A DNA stretch of 64,000 bases, taken from assembly GCA_008011715.2 (NCBI GenBank), contig CP136508.1, forward strand, positions 6,138,001-6,202,000. Direction: 5' to 3'. Position 1 is the first letter of the stretch. The number at the start of each line of letters is the position of its first letter. Below, in pieces: positions 18,944-27,922 of the stretch. This DNA comes from [Empedobacter] haloabium. Lineage in GTDB: Bacteria > Pseudomonadota > Gammaproteobacteria > Burkholderiales > Burkholderiaceae_D. The notes beneath the pieces were generated by a model. It was given only the letters and a program-made list of their open reading frames with translations, did no database searches and was not told the DNA's origin. The position numbers and the translations under genes are program-made.

Positions 18944-20227
18944 ATGCTGATCCTGTTGACCGGCGCAACCGGTTTTCTTGGCTCCCACCTGGCACCGCTG
19001 CTGCTGGCGCAAGGCCATCGCGTGCTGAGCGCGGGACGGCGCCGCTGCGCCGATCCCCGCATCGGCTTCGTCCAGGCGGACTTTGCCCACGATAGCGAAA
19101 AAACGGATTGGGTGGCGCGCCTGTCCGGCGTCGATGTCGTCATCAATACCGTCGGCATCATCCGCGAGACGGCCGGACAGACGTTCGCGGCGCTGCATAC
19201 CGGGACGCCGAAGGCGCTGTTCGCGGCCGCCGCCGAAGCCGGCGTGAAACTGGTGATCCAGGTCTCCGCGCTGGGCGCGGACGACGCGGCCGTTACACCT
19301 TACCATCGCAGCAAGAAGGCGGCCGACGATTTCCTGGCCACCTTGCCGCTGCGCTCGCGCATCGTGCAGCCCTCGCTGATCTACGGTCCCGAGGGCGCCA
19401 GCTCGAAGATGTTCCGCACCCTCGCCACGATGCCGTTCGCGCTGCAGTTCGGCAGCTCGCCGCAACCGGTGCAGCCGGTGCATATCGACGACGTGTGCCA
19501 GGCCATCGTGGCCCTGCTGGCCGAGCAGGGCGGGCCGCGCAGCGAACGGGTCGCGCTGGTGGGACCGGCGCCGTTGCCGTTCATCGGCTACCTGGGCGCG
19601 CTGCGCCGTGGCCTGGGGCTGGGACGCCTGCGTGTATGGCGCCTGCCGTCCTTCGTGGCCCGGCTGGCGGCGCAACTGGGCAGTGTCATCCCCGGTAGCC
19701 CGTTGACCCCGGACGCGCTGCAAATGCTCGACCGCGGCAACACGGCCGACCCGGCGCAGACGGTGCGCTTGCTGGGCCGGCCGCCCCGTCCTGTGGAAAA
19801 GTTCATCGATCGTCCCCAGGCGGTCCGGCTGGACGCGCAACTGGGCTGGCTGCTGCCGCTGCTGCGCCTGGCCATCGCCATCGTGTGGCTGTGGACCGCA
19901 TACGTGTCCGCCTTCGTCTGGCCGGTGGAGGACAGCTACCGGCTGCTGGAACGCAGCGGCATCCCATCAGTTTTGACGCCGCTGATGCTGTACGGCGCCA
20001 GCGCCATGGACCTGCTGTTCGGCATCGGCACGCTGGCGCTGCCGCGTCGCCGGCGCCATTGGCTCTGGCTGGCGCAGGTCGCGCTGATCGGGTTTTACAC
20101 GGTCGTCATCGCCGTCCGCCTGCCGGAATTCCTGTGGCATCCGTACGGCCCGCTCAGCAAGAACCTGCCGATGCTGGCCGCCATCTGGCTGCTGTACGAA
20201 CTGGAAAAGCAACCCAAGGAGAACTGA
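18944..20227 (+). CDS. SDR-family NAD(P)-binding protein fused to a DoxX-like membrane domain
   Basis: The 427-residue protein joins two modules. Residues 1-285 are a Rossmann-type extended SDR resembling the NDUFA9/YbjT group, with the nucleotide loop TGATGFLGSHL at 6-16 and a conserved YHRSKKAADDFL segment. Residues 300-425 form a four-helix DoxX-like domain (LLPLLRLAIAIVWLWTAYVS, YGASAMDLLFGIGTLALP). The fusion suggests a redox or quinone-linked role at the membrane, but substrate and reaction are unknown. Its stop overlaps the start of the DUF2269 gene (TGATG), so the two are translated together. Confidence 0.85.
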   Translation: MLILLTGATGFLGSHLAPLLLAQGHRVLSAGRRRCADPRIGFVQADFAHDSEKTDWVARLSGVDVVINTVGIIRETAGQTFAALHTGTPKALFAAAAEAGVKLVIQVSALGADDAAVTPYHRSKKAADDFLATLPLRSRIVQPSLIYGPEGASSKMFRTLATMPFALQFGSSPQPVQPVHIDDVCQAIVALLAEQGGPRSERVALVGPAPLPFIGYLGALRRGLGLGRLRVWRLPSFVARLAAQLGSVIPGSPLTPDALQMLDRGNTADPAQTVRLLGRPPRPVEKFIDRPQAVRLDAQLGWLLPLLRLAIAIVWLWTAYVSAFVWPVEDSYRLLERSGIPSVLTPLMLYGASAMDLLFGIGTLALPRRRRHWLWLAQVALIGFYTVVIAVRLPEFLWHPYGPLSKNLPMLAAIWLLYELEKQPKEN

Positions 20228-20691
20228 TGGAATACCTGATCGTCAAGTGGCTGCACATCCTGTCGTCCACCTTCCTGTTCGGCACCGGCATCGGTTCCGC
20301 CTGGTACCTGCTGTTCGCCGTCATCAGCCGCAACGTGGCGGCCATCGCCGTGGTCACGCGCATCGTGGTCATCGCCGACTGGCTGTTCACCGGCACCACG
20401 ATGATCGCGCAGCCGGCCACCGGCTTCTACCTGATCCACCTGGCCGGCTACCCGATGCACAGCGCCTGGATCATGTATTCGATCGCGCTGTTCGTGCTGG
20501 CCGCGCTGTGCTGGTTCCCGGTGGTATGGCTGCAGATGCGGCTGCGCGACCTGTCCGCCGCCGCGGCCAGCGCCGGCACGCCGCTGCCGCCCGCCTTCTG
20601 GCGCTACTTCAAATGGTGGATCGTGCTGGGCGTTCCCGCGTTCTTCGCCTTCCTCGGCGTGTTCTACCTGATGGTGGCCAAGCCGATGTAA
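20227..20691 (+). CDS. DUF2269 family integral membrane protein
   Basis: This 154-residue protein has four hydrophobic helices and matches the DUF2269 family in its start (YLIVKWLHILSSTFLFGTG) with a histidine in the first helix, its central GTTMIAQPATGFYLIH segment and its C-terminal FKWWIVLGVPAFFAFLGVFY segment. Related families bind haem or quinone, but no function is established. The ATG overlaps the stop of the SDR-DoxX gene by one base, so the pair probably acts together. Palindrome R5 begins 11 bases after its stop. Confidence 0.85.
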   Translation: MEYLIVKWLHILSSTFLFGTGIGSAWYLLFAVISRNVAAIAVVTRIVVIADWLFTGTTMIAQPATGFYLIHLAGYPMHSAWIMYSIALFVLAALCWFPVVWLQMRLRDLSAAAASAGTPLPPAFWRYFKWWIVLGVPAFFAFLGVFYLMVAKPM

Positions 20692-20702
20692 TGGGGCATA
20701 AC

Positions 20703-20757
20703 CCGGGGTCAGGTCTGTCATTCGGACATTTTGTCCGAATGACAGACCTGACCCCGG
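20703..20757. repeat. 3'-end palindrome R5
   Basis: A perfect inverted repeat with 26-bp arms (20703-20728 and 20732-20757) and a TTT loop lies between convergent genes. The outer 15 bases of each arm (CCGGGGTCAGGTCTG) and the inner GGACA are identical to palindrome R2, while the bases between differ but keep pairing. Such compensatory differences suggest that the hairpin structure is maintained. Confidence 0.88.
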
Positions 20758-20769
20758 TTTGACCCCGGT

Positions 20770-21357
20770 TTATGGGTGCAGCTTCTCGCCGCGCGCCAGC
20801 ATCTGCAGGAACTGCTCGAGGCGGCGCGTGCGCGTCTCCGCCTTCTTGGCCGTCTGCAGGCGGTGCAGGATCGCGTAGCGGTTGCGGCTGTCGAGCGTGG
20901 CGAAGAACTTTTTTGCGGCCGGGTTGGCGTCCAGCGCCGCCTGCAGTTCCGGAGGCACGGTGGCCTGGCTGACGGAGTCGTAGGCGGCATCCCAGCGCCC
21001 GTCCGCCTTGGCCCGTTCGATTTCCTTCAACCCGGCAGGGCGCATGCGGCCGCTGTCGATCAGCGCCTGCACCTTGTCGCGATTGACTTTCGACCAGATG
21101 CTGCGCGCCGTGCGCGGCGTGAATTTCTGCACCCACCAGCCGTCATCGATGCGGCGCTTGACGCCGTCGATCCAGCCATAGCACAACGCCACCTCCAGTG
21201 CCTCGGGATACTGCACCGTCGTCGCCCCGGCGCCGCGTTTGGCGATGCGCAGCCAGGCGCCGGGCGCGCGCGCATGCTCGCGCGCCAGCCAGGTTTCCCA
21301 CGCGGCGGCATCGGCAAAGGTCAGTTCGGGCAGTTCCGCTTTCGGTGTCGTGGCCAT
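20770..21357 (-). CDS. YdeI/OmpD-associated family protein
   Basis: The 195-residue soluble protein belongs to the YdeI/OmpD-associated family, whose biochemical role is unclear. Typical features are the N-terminal WETWLAREHARAPGAWLRIAK, the YPEALEVALCYGWIDGVKRR segment with the WIDG signature, KFTPRTARSIWSKVNRDKV, and the C-terminal PPELQAALDANPAAKKFFAT domain of the bacteriocin-protection group. Length is normal. It is convergent with the DUF2269 gene and divergent from the LysR gene at 21423, with 65 bases between starts. Confidence 0.88.
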   Translation of the reverse strand: MATTPKAELPELTFADAAAWETWLAREHARAPGAWLRIAKRGAGATTVQYPEALEVALCYGWIDGVKRRIDDGWWVQKFTPRTARSIWSKVNRDKVQALIDSGRMRPAGLKEIERAKADGRWDAAYDSVSQATVPPELQAALDANPAAKKFFATLDSRNRYAILHRLQTAKKAETRTRRLEQFLQMLARGEKLHP

Positions 21358-21422
21358 CGAGCTTCCTCCGTTTTTGGCCCTATTCTAATGCGCTATCATC
21401 GCTTGGTCACCGTGGAGGAACC

Positions 21423-22346
21423 ATGTCGCACCCGCTGCTCAACCTGCCGCCGCTGGACGCCCTGCGCGGCTTCGTGGCGACGGCCCGCCGCCTGAGCATC
21501 ACGGCGGCAGCGCAGGACCTGTGCCTGACCCAATCGGCCGTCAGCCGACAGATCCAGGCGCTGGAAGAACGGCTTGGCACGCCGCTGCTGGTGCGCGGCA
21601 ACCGCCAGGTAACTTTAACCGACGCCGGCCGCCAGCTGTTCGCGCTGGCCTCGCCCTGGCTGGACCAGCTGGCCGAGTTGACGGCCACGCTGCGCCCGGA
21701 CGGCCGCGCGCAGCCGGTGACGATCTCCGCCAGCATCGGCGTGGTCTCGCTGTGGATTCTGCCCCGCCTCGGCCACTTGCAGGCGGCCCATCCGGATGTC
21801 GAGCTGCGTGTGGAGACCAGCAACCGCGTGATGGACCTGCAGCGGGAAGGCGTGGACCTGGCGATCCGCTACGCACCGGCCGGCGCCGTGCCGGCCGACG
21901 CGCTACGCCTGTTCGACGAGGAGATCGTGCCCGTCGCCAGCCCCACCCTGGCGGCCAGCGCATTTGCCGATGGCGCCGCGCTGGCGCGGCACGTGCTGCT
22001 GGAACTGCACGACCGCTCGCACCCGTTCCTGCAATGGACACCGTGGCTGCGGCAGCGCGGCCTGGAGACGGCGGCCCGCGCCACGCTGCGCTTCAACCAG
22101 TACGACCAGCTGATCCAGGCCGCGATCGAGGGCAATGGCGTCGCGCTGGGACGCCTGCCGCTGATCCTGCCCGCATTACGTGACGGCCGCCTCGTCGCCG
22201 ACCTGCGCCAGCGCGCCGCCGGCGACGGTTACGGCTACTGGCTGCTGCAGGCCACCTCACCTGCGCGGCCAGAGGTCGCTACCGTGCGCGACTGGCTGCT
22301 GCGGCAGGTCGCGGACACCCAGGAAGCATTGCTGGCCATGCGCTGA
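21423..22346 (+). CDS. LysR-family transcriptional regulator (GcvA-like)
   Basis: This 307-residue regulator has an N-terminal winged helix at about residues 8-68 (LDALRGFVATARRLSITAAA, LTQSAVSRQIQALEERLG) and a periplasmic-binding-like effector domain (TISASIGVVSLWILPRLGHL). The helix-turn-helix resembles the GcvA group. The ATG at 21423 follows a GAGGAA site. It lies upstream of and in the same direction as an MFS transporter starting 91 bases after its stop, so that transporter may be its target, though no effector can be named. Confidence 0.92.
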   Translation: MSHPLLNLPPLDALRGFVATARRLSITAAAQDLCLTQSAVSRQIQALEERLGTPLLVRGNRQVTLTDAGRQLFALASPWLDQLAELTATLRPDGRAQPVTISASIGVVSLWILPRLGHLQAAHPDVELRVETSNRVMDLQREGVDLAIRYAPAGAVPADALRLFDEEIVPVASPTLAASAFADGAALARHVLLELHDRSHPFLQWTPWLRQRGLETAARATLRFNQYDQLIQAAIEGNGVALGRLPLILPALRDGRLVADLRQRAAGDGYGYWLLQATSPARPEVATVRDWLLRQVADTQEALLAMR

Positions 22347-22437
22347 GCTCCATGCGCGCGACGCATGGCTGCCATGCGGATTTGACGCTCGTGCCGTTTG
22401 TCCGGCGCCGTTATGCTCGGCGCAGGAGGAAATCGTC

Positions 22438-23631
22438 ATGAAAAAAACCGTCTCGCCGCTCACCGTGGTCGTCTGCGGCGGCATCGTCATCGGCCTGGCC
22501 ATGGGCGTGCGCCATGTGCAGGGCCTGTTCATGCTGCCGATGACGGCGGCGCGGGGCTGGGGCCGCGAGGAATTCGCGTTCGCGCTGGCCTTGCAAAACC
22601 TCGTCTGGGGCCTGGCGCAACCGCTGACCGGCATGCTGGCCGACCGCTGGGGCGCACGCCGCGTGCTCGCCGCCGGCTGCCTGGCGTACGGCGCCGGACT
22701 GGCGCTGATGGCGCATGCGGGCAGCGCCACGCAACTGGCCCTGTCCGGCGGCCTGCTGATCGGCCTGGCGCTGGCCGGGACCACGTTCGGCGTCGTGTAC
22801 GGCGCCATCAGCCGTCTGGTGCCGGCCCAACGGCGCAGCTGGGCGCTGGGCATGGCCGGGGCGATCGGCGGCGTAGGCCAGTTTGCCATGGTACCGGCCG
22901 CGCAGGGCCTGATCGACGGCATCGGTTGGGCCGCGGCGCTGGGCGCGCTGGCGCTCGTGCTGGCCCTGGCGCTGCCATTGGCCGCGCCACTGGACGACCG
23001 CGCCGATCACGCCGACCGGGCCGCACAGTCGATGCGGCAGGCCATCGGCGAGGCGCTTTCGCACCGCGGCTTCTGGCTGCTCAACCTGGGTTTTCTCGCC
23101 TGTGGCTTCCAGCTGGCCTTCCTGGGCGCGCACTTTCCCGCCTATCTGCTGGACCGTGGTTTTACGGCCCAGACCGGGGTGGCCGCGCTGGCGATCGTCG
23201 CGCTGGCCAACGTGGCGGGCACCTATGCTTGGGGCCAGCTGGGCAGCCAGTACCGCCGCAAGCACCTGCTGGCCTACCTGTACCTGCTGCGCGCCGGCGC
23301 AATGCTGGCGTTCGTGCTGCTGCCGCTCGACAGCGCCAGCGTCTACCTGTTTGCCTTTGTCATGGGGTTGACCTGGCTGGGCACCGTGCCGCTGACGAAC
23401 GGGCTGGTGTCGCAGGTGTTCGGCGTGCAGTACATCGGCACGCTGTTCGGCTTCGTGTTCGTGGGCCACCAGCTGGGCGGTTTTCTTGGCGTGTGGCTGG
23501 GCGGCCTCGTATTCGATGCCACGCGCTCGTATGACCTGGTCTGGCTGGCCTCCATCCTGGTCGGCCTGCTGGCGGCCGCGCTGCACTGGCCCATCGACGA
23601 CCGCGCCTTGGCGCGCTTGCAGGTGGCATGA
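22438..23631 (+). CDS. MFS transporter (OxlT/monocarboxylate-like)
   Basis: The 397-residue protein has 12 hydrophobic helices and the major-facilitator loop signature GMLADRWGARRVL near residue 68. The pattern GMGVRHVQGLFMLPM-like opening and a long TFGVVYGAISRLVPAQRRSW segment resemble the oxalate/formate and monocarboxylate porter branch. The substrate is unknown. The ATG at 22438 has a strong AGGAGGA site. It follows a LysR gene on the same strand, and its stop overlaps a short ORF at 23628. Confidence 0.9.
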   Translation: MKKTVSPLTVVVCGGIVIGLAMGVRHVQGLFMLPMTAARGWGREEFAFALALQNLVWGLAQPLTGMLADRWGARRVLAAGCLAYGAGLALMAHAGSATQLALSGGLLIGLALAGTTFGVVYGAISRLVPAQRRSWALGMAGAIGGVGQFAMVPAAQGLIDGIGWAAALGALALVLALALPLAAPLDDRADHADRAAQSMRQAIGEALSHRGFWLLNLGFLACGFQLAFLGAHFPAYLLDRGFTAQTGVAALAIVALANVAGTYAWGQLGSQYRRKHLLAYLYLLRAGAMLAFVLLPLDSASVYLFAFVMGLTWLGTVPLTNGLVSQVFGVQYIGTLFGFVFVGHQLGGFLGVWLGGLVFDATRSYDLVWLASILVGLLAAALHWPIDDRALARLQVA

Positions 23632-23774
23632 CGATGGGCCCGCGCCGCGAACGGCTGCGCCTGATGGCCGTCGTGCTGGTGCTTTGCGCGCTATGTGGCT
23701 GGGCCACGCACGCGCTGCTGGCGCCGGCACATGCGCTGGCGTTCGCCAACGTGCTTACGCTGTGCCAACGCTAG
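23628..23774 (+). CDS. Possible small single-span membrane protein
   Basis: A 48-codon frame starts with ATG inside the MFS stop (ATGA overlap), giving MTMGPRRERLRLMAVVLVLC and a hydrophobic stretch to about residue 35, then ends at TAG 23772-23774. The basic start followed by one helix is what a small membrane protein or signal anchor would show. Its last 20 bases overlap the end of the convergent LysR gene. No family was recognised, and a chance frame in GC-rich DNA is possible. Confidence 0.35.
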   Translation: MTMGPRRERLRLMAVVLVLCALCGWATHALLAPAHALAFANVLTLCQR

Positions 23775-24651
23775 TCTTGGCGACACCGCGGGCGATTTCG
23801 GCAAAGGCCTGCACGGCCGGCGCCGCGCGGCCCAGGTTGCGAAAGATGAGTCCCACGCGGCGGCGCACGGCCGGGCGCAAGGGCCGCAGCACGATGCGCG
23901 GATGCGTCTGCGCCAGCGCGTGCGGCAGCGCCAGCTCGGCCAGCACCGTGATGCCGTCGCCGTTGTCCACCAGATGCAGCACCGTTAGCATCTGCGACAT
24001 GCGGTAGCGCACCTGCGGCGCCAGCGCCGCCGCCGCGAACAGCGGCTCGATCAGTGCCGAGCAACCCGCTTCCGGCATGATGAACGGATACTCGCTCAAC
24101 TCCGCCAGGGTCACCGTGTCGCGCTGCGCCAGCGGATGGTCGCGCGGCAGCAGGGCGCTCAGTTCGTCCTCCACCAGCGGCACCGTATCGAAGCGGTCGT
24201 CCGGCAGCACGGCAAAGCCCACGTCGACGCGCCGGTCCGCCACCCACTGCAGCACGGCCGCGTCCGGCCCCTCGTCGATCTGCACTTCCACGCCGGGATA
24301 GCGGGCCCGGTAGGCCTGCAGGATGGCCGGCAGCAGTTTCAGCGACGACGTCGGACCGAAGGAGCCGATGCGCAGCAGCCCCTTGTGCAGCCCGCGCGCC
24401 ACCGCGGCATCCTGGCGCATGGCTTCGGTCAGGCCGAGGATCTCGCGGGCGCGCAGCAACAGGCGCTGGCCCAGCTCCGTTACCGTGACGGCGGCTTGCT
24501 CGCGCTCGACCAGCTGGGCGTCGAGCTCCTGCTCGAGCGACTTGATCGCGTGCGACACGGCCGACTGGCTGATGCCGAGGCGTAGCGCGGCCGACGTGAA
24601 GCCGCGCATCTCCGCCACCATGACGAAAATTTCCAGCTGGGTGAAGGTCAT
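23755..24651 (-). CDS. LysR-family transcriptional regulator (CynR/CbbR-like)
   Basis: The 298-residue protein has the LysR winged helix at residues 1-60 (FTQLEIFVMVAEMRGFTSAA, LGISQSAVSHAIKSLEQELD) and an effector domain (GLLRIGSFGPTSSLKLLPAI). It is divergent from an EamA transporter, with 77 bases between the two starts, the arrangement in which LysR proteins usually control both genes. Effector unknown. Its 3' end overlaps the small frame from 23628. Confidence 0.93.
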   Translation of the reverse strand: MTFTQLEIFVMVAEMRGFTSAALRLGISQSAVSHAIKSLEQELDAQLVEREQAAVTVTELGQRLLLRAREILGLTEAMRQDAAVARGLHKGLLRIGSFGPTSSLKLLPAILQAYRARYPGVEVQIDEGPDAAVLQWVADRRVDVGFAVLPDDRFDTVPLVEDELSALLPRDHPLAQRDTVTLAELSEYPFIMPEAGCSALIEPLFAAAALAPQVRYRMSQMLTVLHLVDNGDGITVLAELALPHALAQTHPRIVLRPLRPAVRRRVGLIFRNLGRAAPAVQAFAEIARGVAKTSVGTA

Positions 24652-24728
24652 GAGCTTTTCCTCATTTGTCCATGAGTTTGGATAAGCATTAATGTATGCC
24701 TACCGTAACCCTTCCGCAAGGTCCCCCG

Positions 24729-25649
24729 ATGAAAACCGCCGCCCTACCGCTAGCTCCCGCCGCCGCCACGTCACCGCTGGTCTATATAAAGCTCGTCTTC
24801 GTCACGTTGTTCTGGGGCGGCACCTTCATTGCCGGCCGCATCGTCGCCCATGCGTTGCCCGTCATGACGGCGGCCGCGTTGCGCTTTGCCGTCGCCAGCG
24901 CCTTGCTGCTGCTGGTGGCATGGCAGCGCGAGGGCGGGCTGCCGCGGCTGTCGCGCCAGCAGGTGCTGGCCACCGCCGTGCTGGGACTGACCGGCATCTT
25001 CCTGTACAACCTGTGCTTCTTCGGCGCGCTGGGGCGCATGCCGGCCGGTCGCGCCGCACTGTTCATCGCCCTGAATCCCATCGTGACGGCGCTGGCGGCC
25101 GCGCTGCTGCTGCGCGAACGGCTCACGGCGGTGAAATGGGCGGGCATCGCGCTGGCGTTCGGCGGCGCGGCCATCGTCATCACGCGGGGCGACCCGGTCG
25201 CTGCGCTGCGCGACATCAGCCAGTCGGTCGGACTGGGCGAACTGCTGATGGTGTGCGCGATCAGCAGCTGGGCGGCCTATACGCTGGTGGGCCGCTCCGC
25301 GCTGAAGGGCCTGAGCCCGATCGCCGCCACCACGTATGCCTCGCTGTGGGGTCTGCTGTTCCTGACCATCGGCGCGGCGCGCGACTTCGCCACGGTCGAG
25401 TGGTCCGCCATCGGCTGGCAGGTGTGGACGGGCCTGTGCTACCTGGGTGCGTTCGGCACCGTGCTGGGCTTCGTCTGGTATTACGAGGGCGTGAAGGCCA
25501 TCGGCGCCTCGCGCACGGCCGTGTTCAACAACCTGGTGCCGGTGTTCGGCATCAGCCTGGCGGCACTGCTGCTGGGCGAGCAGGTATTGGCATCGATGAT
25601 CGCCGGCGGCGTGCTGGTGGCCGCCGGAGTGACACTCACCAATCGCTGA
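24729..25649 (+). CDS. EamA/DMT-family transporter
   Basis: The roughly 306-residue protein has ten hydrophobic helices in two EamA repeats. The first repeat has VTLFWGGTFIAGRIVAHALP and RMPAGRAALFIALNPIVTAL; the second has MVCAISSWAAYTLVGRSALK and SRTAVFNNLVPVFGISLAAL, with the proline-containing segment typical of the drug/metabolite exporters. I chose the ATG at 24729 because an AAGG site precedes it; an in-frame ATG at 24696 adds 11 residues but sits closer to the divergent promoter. Probable control is by the divergent LysR gene. Confidence 0.9.
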   Translation: MKTAALPLAPAAATSPLVYIKLVFVTLFWGGTFIAGRIVAHALPVMTAAALRFAVASALLLLVAWQREGGLPRLSRQQVLATAVLGLTGIFLYNLCFFGALGRMPAGRAALFIALNPIVTALAAALLLRERLTAVKWAGIALAFGGAAIVITRGDPVAALRDISQSVGLGELLMVCAISSWAAYTLVGRSALKGLSPIAATTYASLWGLLFLTIGAARDFATVEWSAIGWQVWTGLCYLGAFGTVLGFVWYYEGVKAIGASRTAVFNNLVPVFGISLAALLLGEQVLASMIAGGVLVAAGVTLTNR

Positions 25650-25655
25650 CCGGCC

Positions 25656-26075
25656 TTACTTGGCAAGGATGACGATCGGCTGGTTCTTCTCGACCACGTA
25701 GGTGGCCAGCTCGGAAATGATGCCGTTACCGATGTTTTTCGCCGAGTGCACCGCGCCGGCTGGGATGTAGAGCGACTCGCCGGCCTGCAGGCGTACGGTC
25801 TTGCCGTCCATCTCGTACTCGATCGTCCCGCTCAGCACGTAGGCGATTTCCACGCCCGGGTGCGAATGCTTCGGGAACGACGCGCCAGGCGCGAAGTCGA
25901 CCCGCACCTGGATCGCATCGCGCTCGCTGTCGAATGCGTGGCGCACGGTTTCCGTGCGCGCGATGCCTTTCGAATCGAACTTCGGTTGCGCCGCCGCGGG
26001 TTGCTGTGCCAGTGCGGGTGCGGCAAGCAGGGCCAGCGCGATGGCGCCGGTGGTGAGTCGAGCGATGGGTTTCAT
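25656..26075 (-). CDS. Periplasmic cupin-domain protein
   Basis: A 139-residue secreted protein with a signal peptide (LTTGAIALALLAAPALAQQP) and one cupin barrel. Cupin motif 1 is seen as PKHSHPGVEIAYVLSGTIEY and motif 2 as GESLYIPAGAVHSAKN, including the usual metal-binding histidines and glutamate. The start at 26075 has an AGGAG site. It is 6 bases from the convergent EamA stop and divergent from the response regulator at 26177. The substrate is unknown. Confidence 0.88.
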   Translation of the reverse strand: MKPIARLTTGAIALALLAAPALAQQPAAAQPKFDSKGIARTETVRHAFDSERDAIQVRVDFAPGASFPKHSHPGVEIAYVLSGTIEYEMDGKTVRLQAGESLYIPAGAVHSAKNIGNGIISELATYVVEKNQPIVILAK

Positions 26076-26176
26076 GAATTCTCCTGTGTTGAATAGGGTT
26101 GCTGCGATTTGCCGGCTGTTTACCGGCTGGTTTACACTGTCCGCCGTCCCGCCGCCGACCTTATGGAGCTCCAGCA

Positions 26177-26809
26177 TTGAGCAGCACTGCACCACCGATC
26201 CGCCTTCTTCTCGTCGACGACCATCCGATGGTGCGGGCCGGCCTGGCCGATACGATTTCCAGCGAACCCGATATGTGCGTGGCGGGCGAGCGCGAGGACG
26301 GCACCGGCATCGTCGAAGCCTTCCGCAGTGCCCGGCCCGACGTCACGATCCTCGACATCGCGATGCCGCAGGTGGACGGGATCGAGGCGCTGGAAGCGCT
26401 GCGCGCGGAACATCCCAATGCCCGCGTGATCATGCTGACCACGCTGCGGGGCGATCACCAGATGCGCCGCGCGCTCGAACTGGGCGCCGCCGGCTTCCTG
26501 TTCAAGAGCACGGTGCGGCGCGACCTGCTCGACGCCATCCGGGCCGTCCATGCCGGTCGGCGCTGGATTCCCGCGGAAGTGGCCCAGACGCTGGTCGAGC
26601 ACCTGGGCCAACCCGGCTTGTCCGAGCGCGAACTGGCCGTGCTGGCTTGTGCCGCGGGTGGCAACGGCAACAAGCAGATCGGCGTGCGGCTCGGCATCGC
26701 CGAGGACACGGTGAAGGCGCACATGCGCACGATCCTGGCGAAACTGGGTGCGCACGACCGCACCCACGCGGTTGCGATCGCCGTCAAGCGTGGCATCCTG
26801 ACCTTGTAG
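26177..26809 (+). CDS. NarL/FixJ-family response regulator
   Basis: The 210-residue regulator has a receiver domain (LLLVDDHPMVRAGLADTISS, with the phosphorylated Asp in VTILDIAMPQVDG) and a C-terminal LuxR-type helix-turn-helix (LSERELAVLACAAGGNGNKQ, EDTVKAHMRTILAKL). The best start is TTG at 26177, since the receiver begins there and a GGAG site lies 8 bases upstream; upstream in-frame codons add unrelated residues. The likely partner is the beta-propeller histidine kinase at 27923-30925, with an alpha/beta hydrolase gene between them. Confidence 0.92.
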   Translation: MSSTAPPIRLLLVDDHPMVRAGLADTISSEPDMCVAGEREDGTGIVEAFRSARPDVTILDIAMPQVDGIEALEALRAEHPNARVIMLTTLRGDHQMRRALELGAAGFLFKSTVRRDLLDAIRAVHAGRRWIPAEVAQTLVEHLGQPGLSERELAVLACAAGGNGNKQIGVRLGIAEDTVKAHMRTILAKLGAHDRTHAVAIAVKRGILTL

Positions 26810-26823
26810 TGGCAGGCTAAGCG

Positions 26824-27789
26824 TCAGCCCTTCAGGAAGGCCAGCAGGTCGTCGTTGACGCGGTCCTTGTGCGTGTCCGTCAGGCCGTGCGGCGCGCCGG
26901 GATAGACCAGCAGCTTGGCATGCTTGACGATCGCAGCGGACGCGCGGCCGGATGCATCGACCGGCACGATCTGGTCATCGTCGCCATGGATGATCAGGGT
27001 CGGCTTGTCGAACTTCTTCAAGTCGTCGCGGAAGTCGGTTTCCGAGAAGGCCTTGATCGAGTCGTAGGTGTTCTTGTGGCCGGCCATCATGCCCTGCATC
27101 CACCAGGCATCGATCAGGCCTTGCGAGACCTTGGCACCGCTGCGGTTGAAGCCGAAGAACGGGCCGCTGGCGATGTCCTTGTAGAGCTGCGAGCGGTTCG
27201 CCAGGGAGCCGGCGCGAATGCCGTCGAACACGTCGCGCGGCAGGCCGCCCGGATTGTCGGCAGTTTTCAGCATCAGCGGCGGCACGGCCGAGACCAGCAC
27301 CAGGCCGGCGACGCGGCGCGTGCCATGCCGGCCGACGTAGCGGGCCACTTCGCCGCCGCCCGTCGAGAAGCCGACCAGTACCGCCTTGTGCAGGTCCAGC
27401 GCTTCGATCACCTGGGCCAGGTCGTCGGCATAGTGGTCCATGTCGTTGCCGTCCCAAGGCTGGGTCGAACGGCCGTGGCCGCGGCGGTCATGGGCGATGC
27501 AGCGGTAGCCGCGCTCGGCCAGGAAGATCATCTGCGATTCCCAGCTGTCCGAGTTGAGGGGCCAGCCGTGGCTGAAGACGACAGGTTGGCCGTTCTTCGG
27601 GCCCCAGTCCTTGTAGTACAGCACGACGCCGTCGCGCGTCGTCACGCTGCCGACGGCGCGCTGGGAGGCGGCCGGCGTAGCGGCGGTGGCGCCGAGCGAC
27701 ACGCCGGCGGCGGCGGCACCGGCGGCGGCCGTGGCAGCGCTCATCAGCACGTTGCGGCGGCGCTGATCCGGGTGGGTGGAATTGACCAT
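26824..27789 (-). CDS. Alpha/beta hydrolase, chloroperoxidase-like, with Tat signal
   Basis: The 321-residue enzyme resembles non-haem chloroperoxidases and related esterases. A Tat-type signal ([20 protein letters not shown]) is followed by the hydrolase fold: oxyanion segment [22 protein letters not shown], nucleophile Ser in [17 protein letters not shown], the catalytic Asp in HGDDDQIVP and His in [10 protein letters not shown]. Export in folded form to the periplasm is therefore expected. It lies between a response regulator and the kinase that probably pairs with it. Physiological substrate unknown. Confidence 0.92.
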   Translation of the reverse strand: MVNSTHPDQRRRNVLMSAATAAAGAAAAGVSLGATAATPAASQRAVGSVTTRDGVVLYYKDWGPKNGQPVVFSHGWPLNSDSWESQMIFLAERGYRCIAHDRRGHGRSTQPWDGNDMDHYADDLAQVIEALDLHKAVLVGFSTGGGEVARYVGRHGTRRVAGLVLVSAVPPLMLKTADNPGGLPRDVFDGIRAGSLANRSQLYKDIASGPFFGFNRSGAKVSQGLIDAWWMQGMMAGHKNTYDSIKAFSETDFRDDLKKFDKPTLIIHGDDDQIVPVDASGRASAAIVKHAKLLVYPGAPHGLTDTHKDRVNDDLLAFLKG

Positions 27790-27898
27790 GCGTTGTTCTC
27801 GCTTCTCTTCAGGTTATCGGTATTGGCATATCGGTCATGCCAACCGCAGCGTACCGAAGAGGGCCGTCGGCGCCATCGTCACGGCGGGCGCCGCCGCA

Positions 27899-27916
27899 CT
27901 AGCTCGATCGAGCTAG
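27899..27916. promoter_or_regulatory. Perfect 18-bp palindrome upstream of the hydrolase gene
   Basis: CTAGCTCGATCGAGCTAG reads the same on both strands. It lies 110 bases upstream of the hydrolase start at 27789 and 7 bases downstream of the kinase stop. The dyad with no loop suits a dimeric regulator better than a terminator, and no T-tract follows. The regulator is unknown; the NarL-type protein at 26177 is one candidate. Confidence 0.4.
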
Positions 27917-27922
27917 CCGGAT

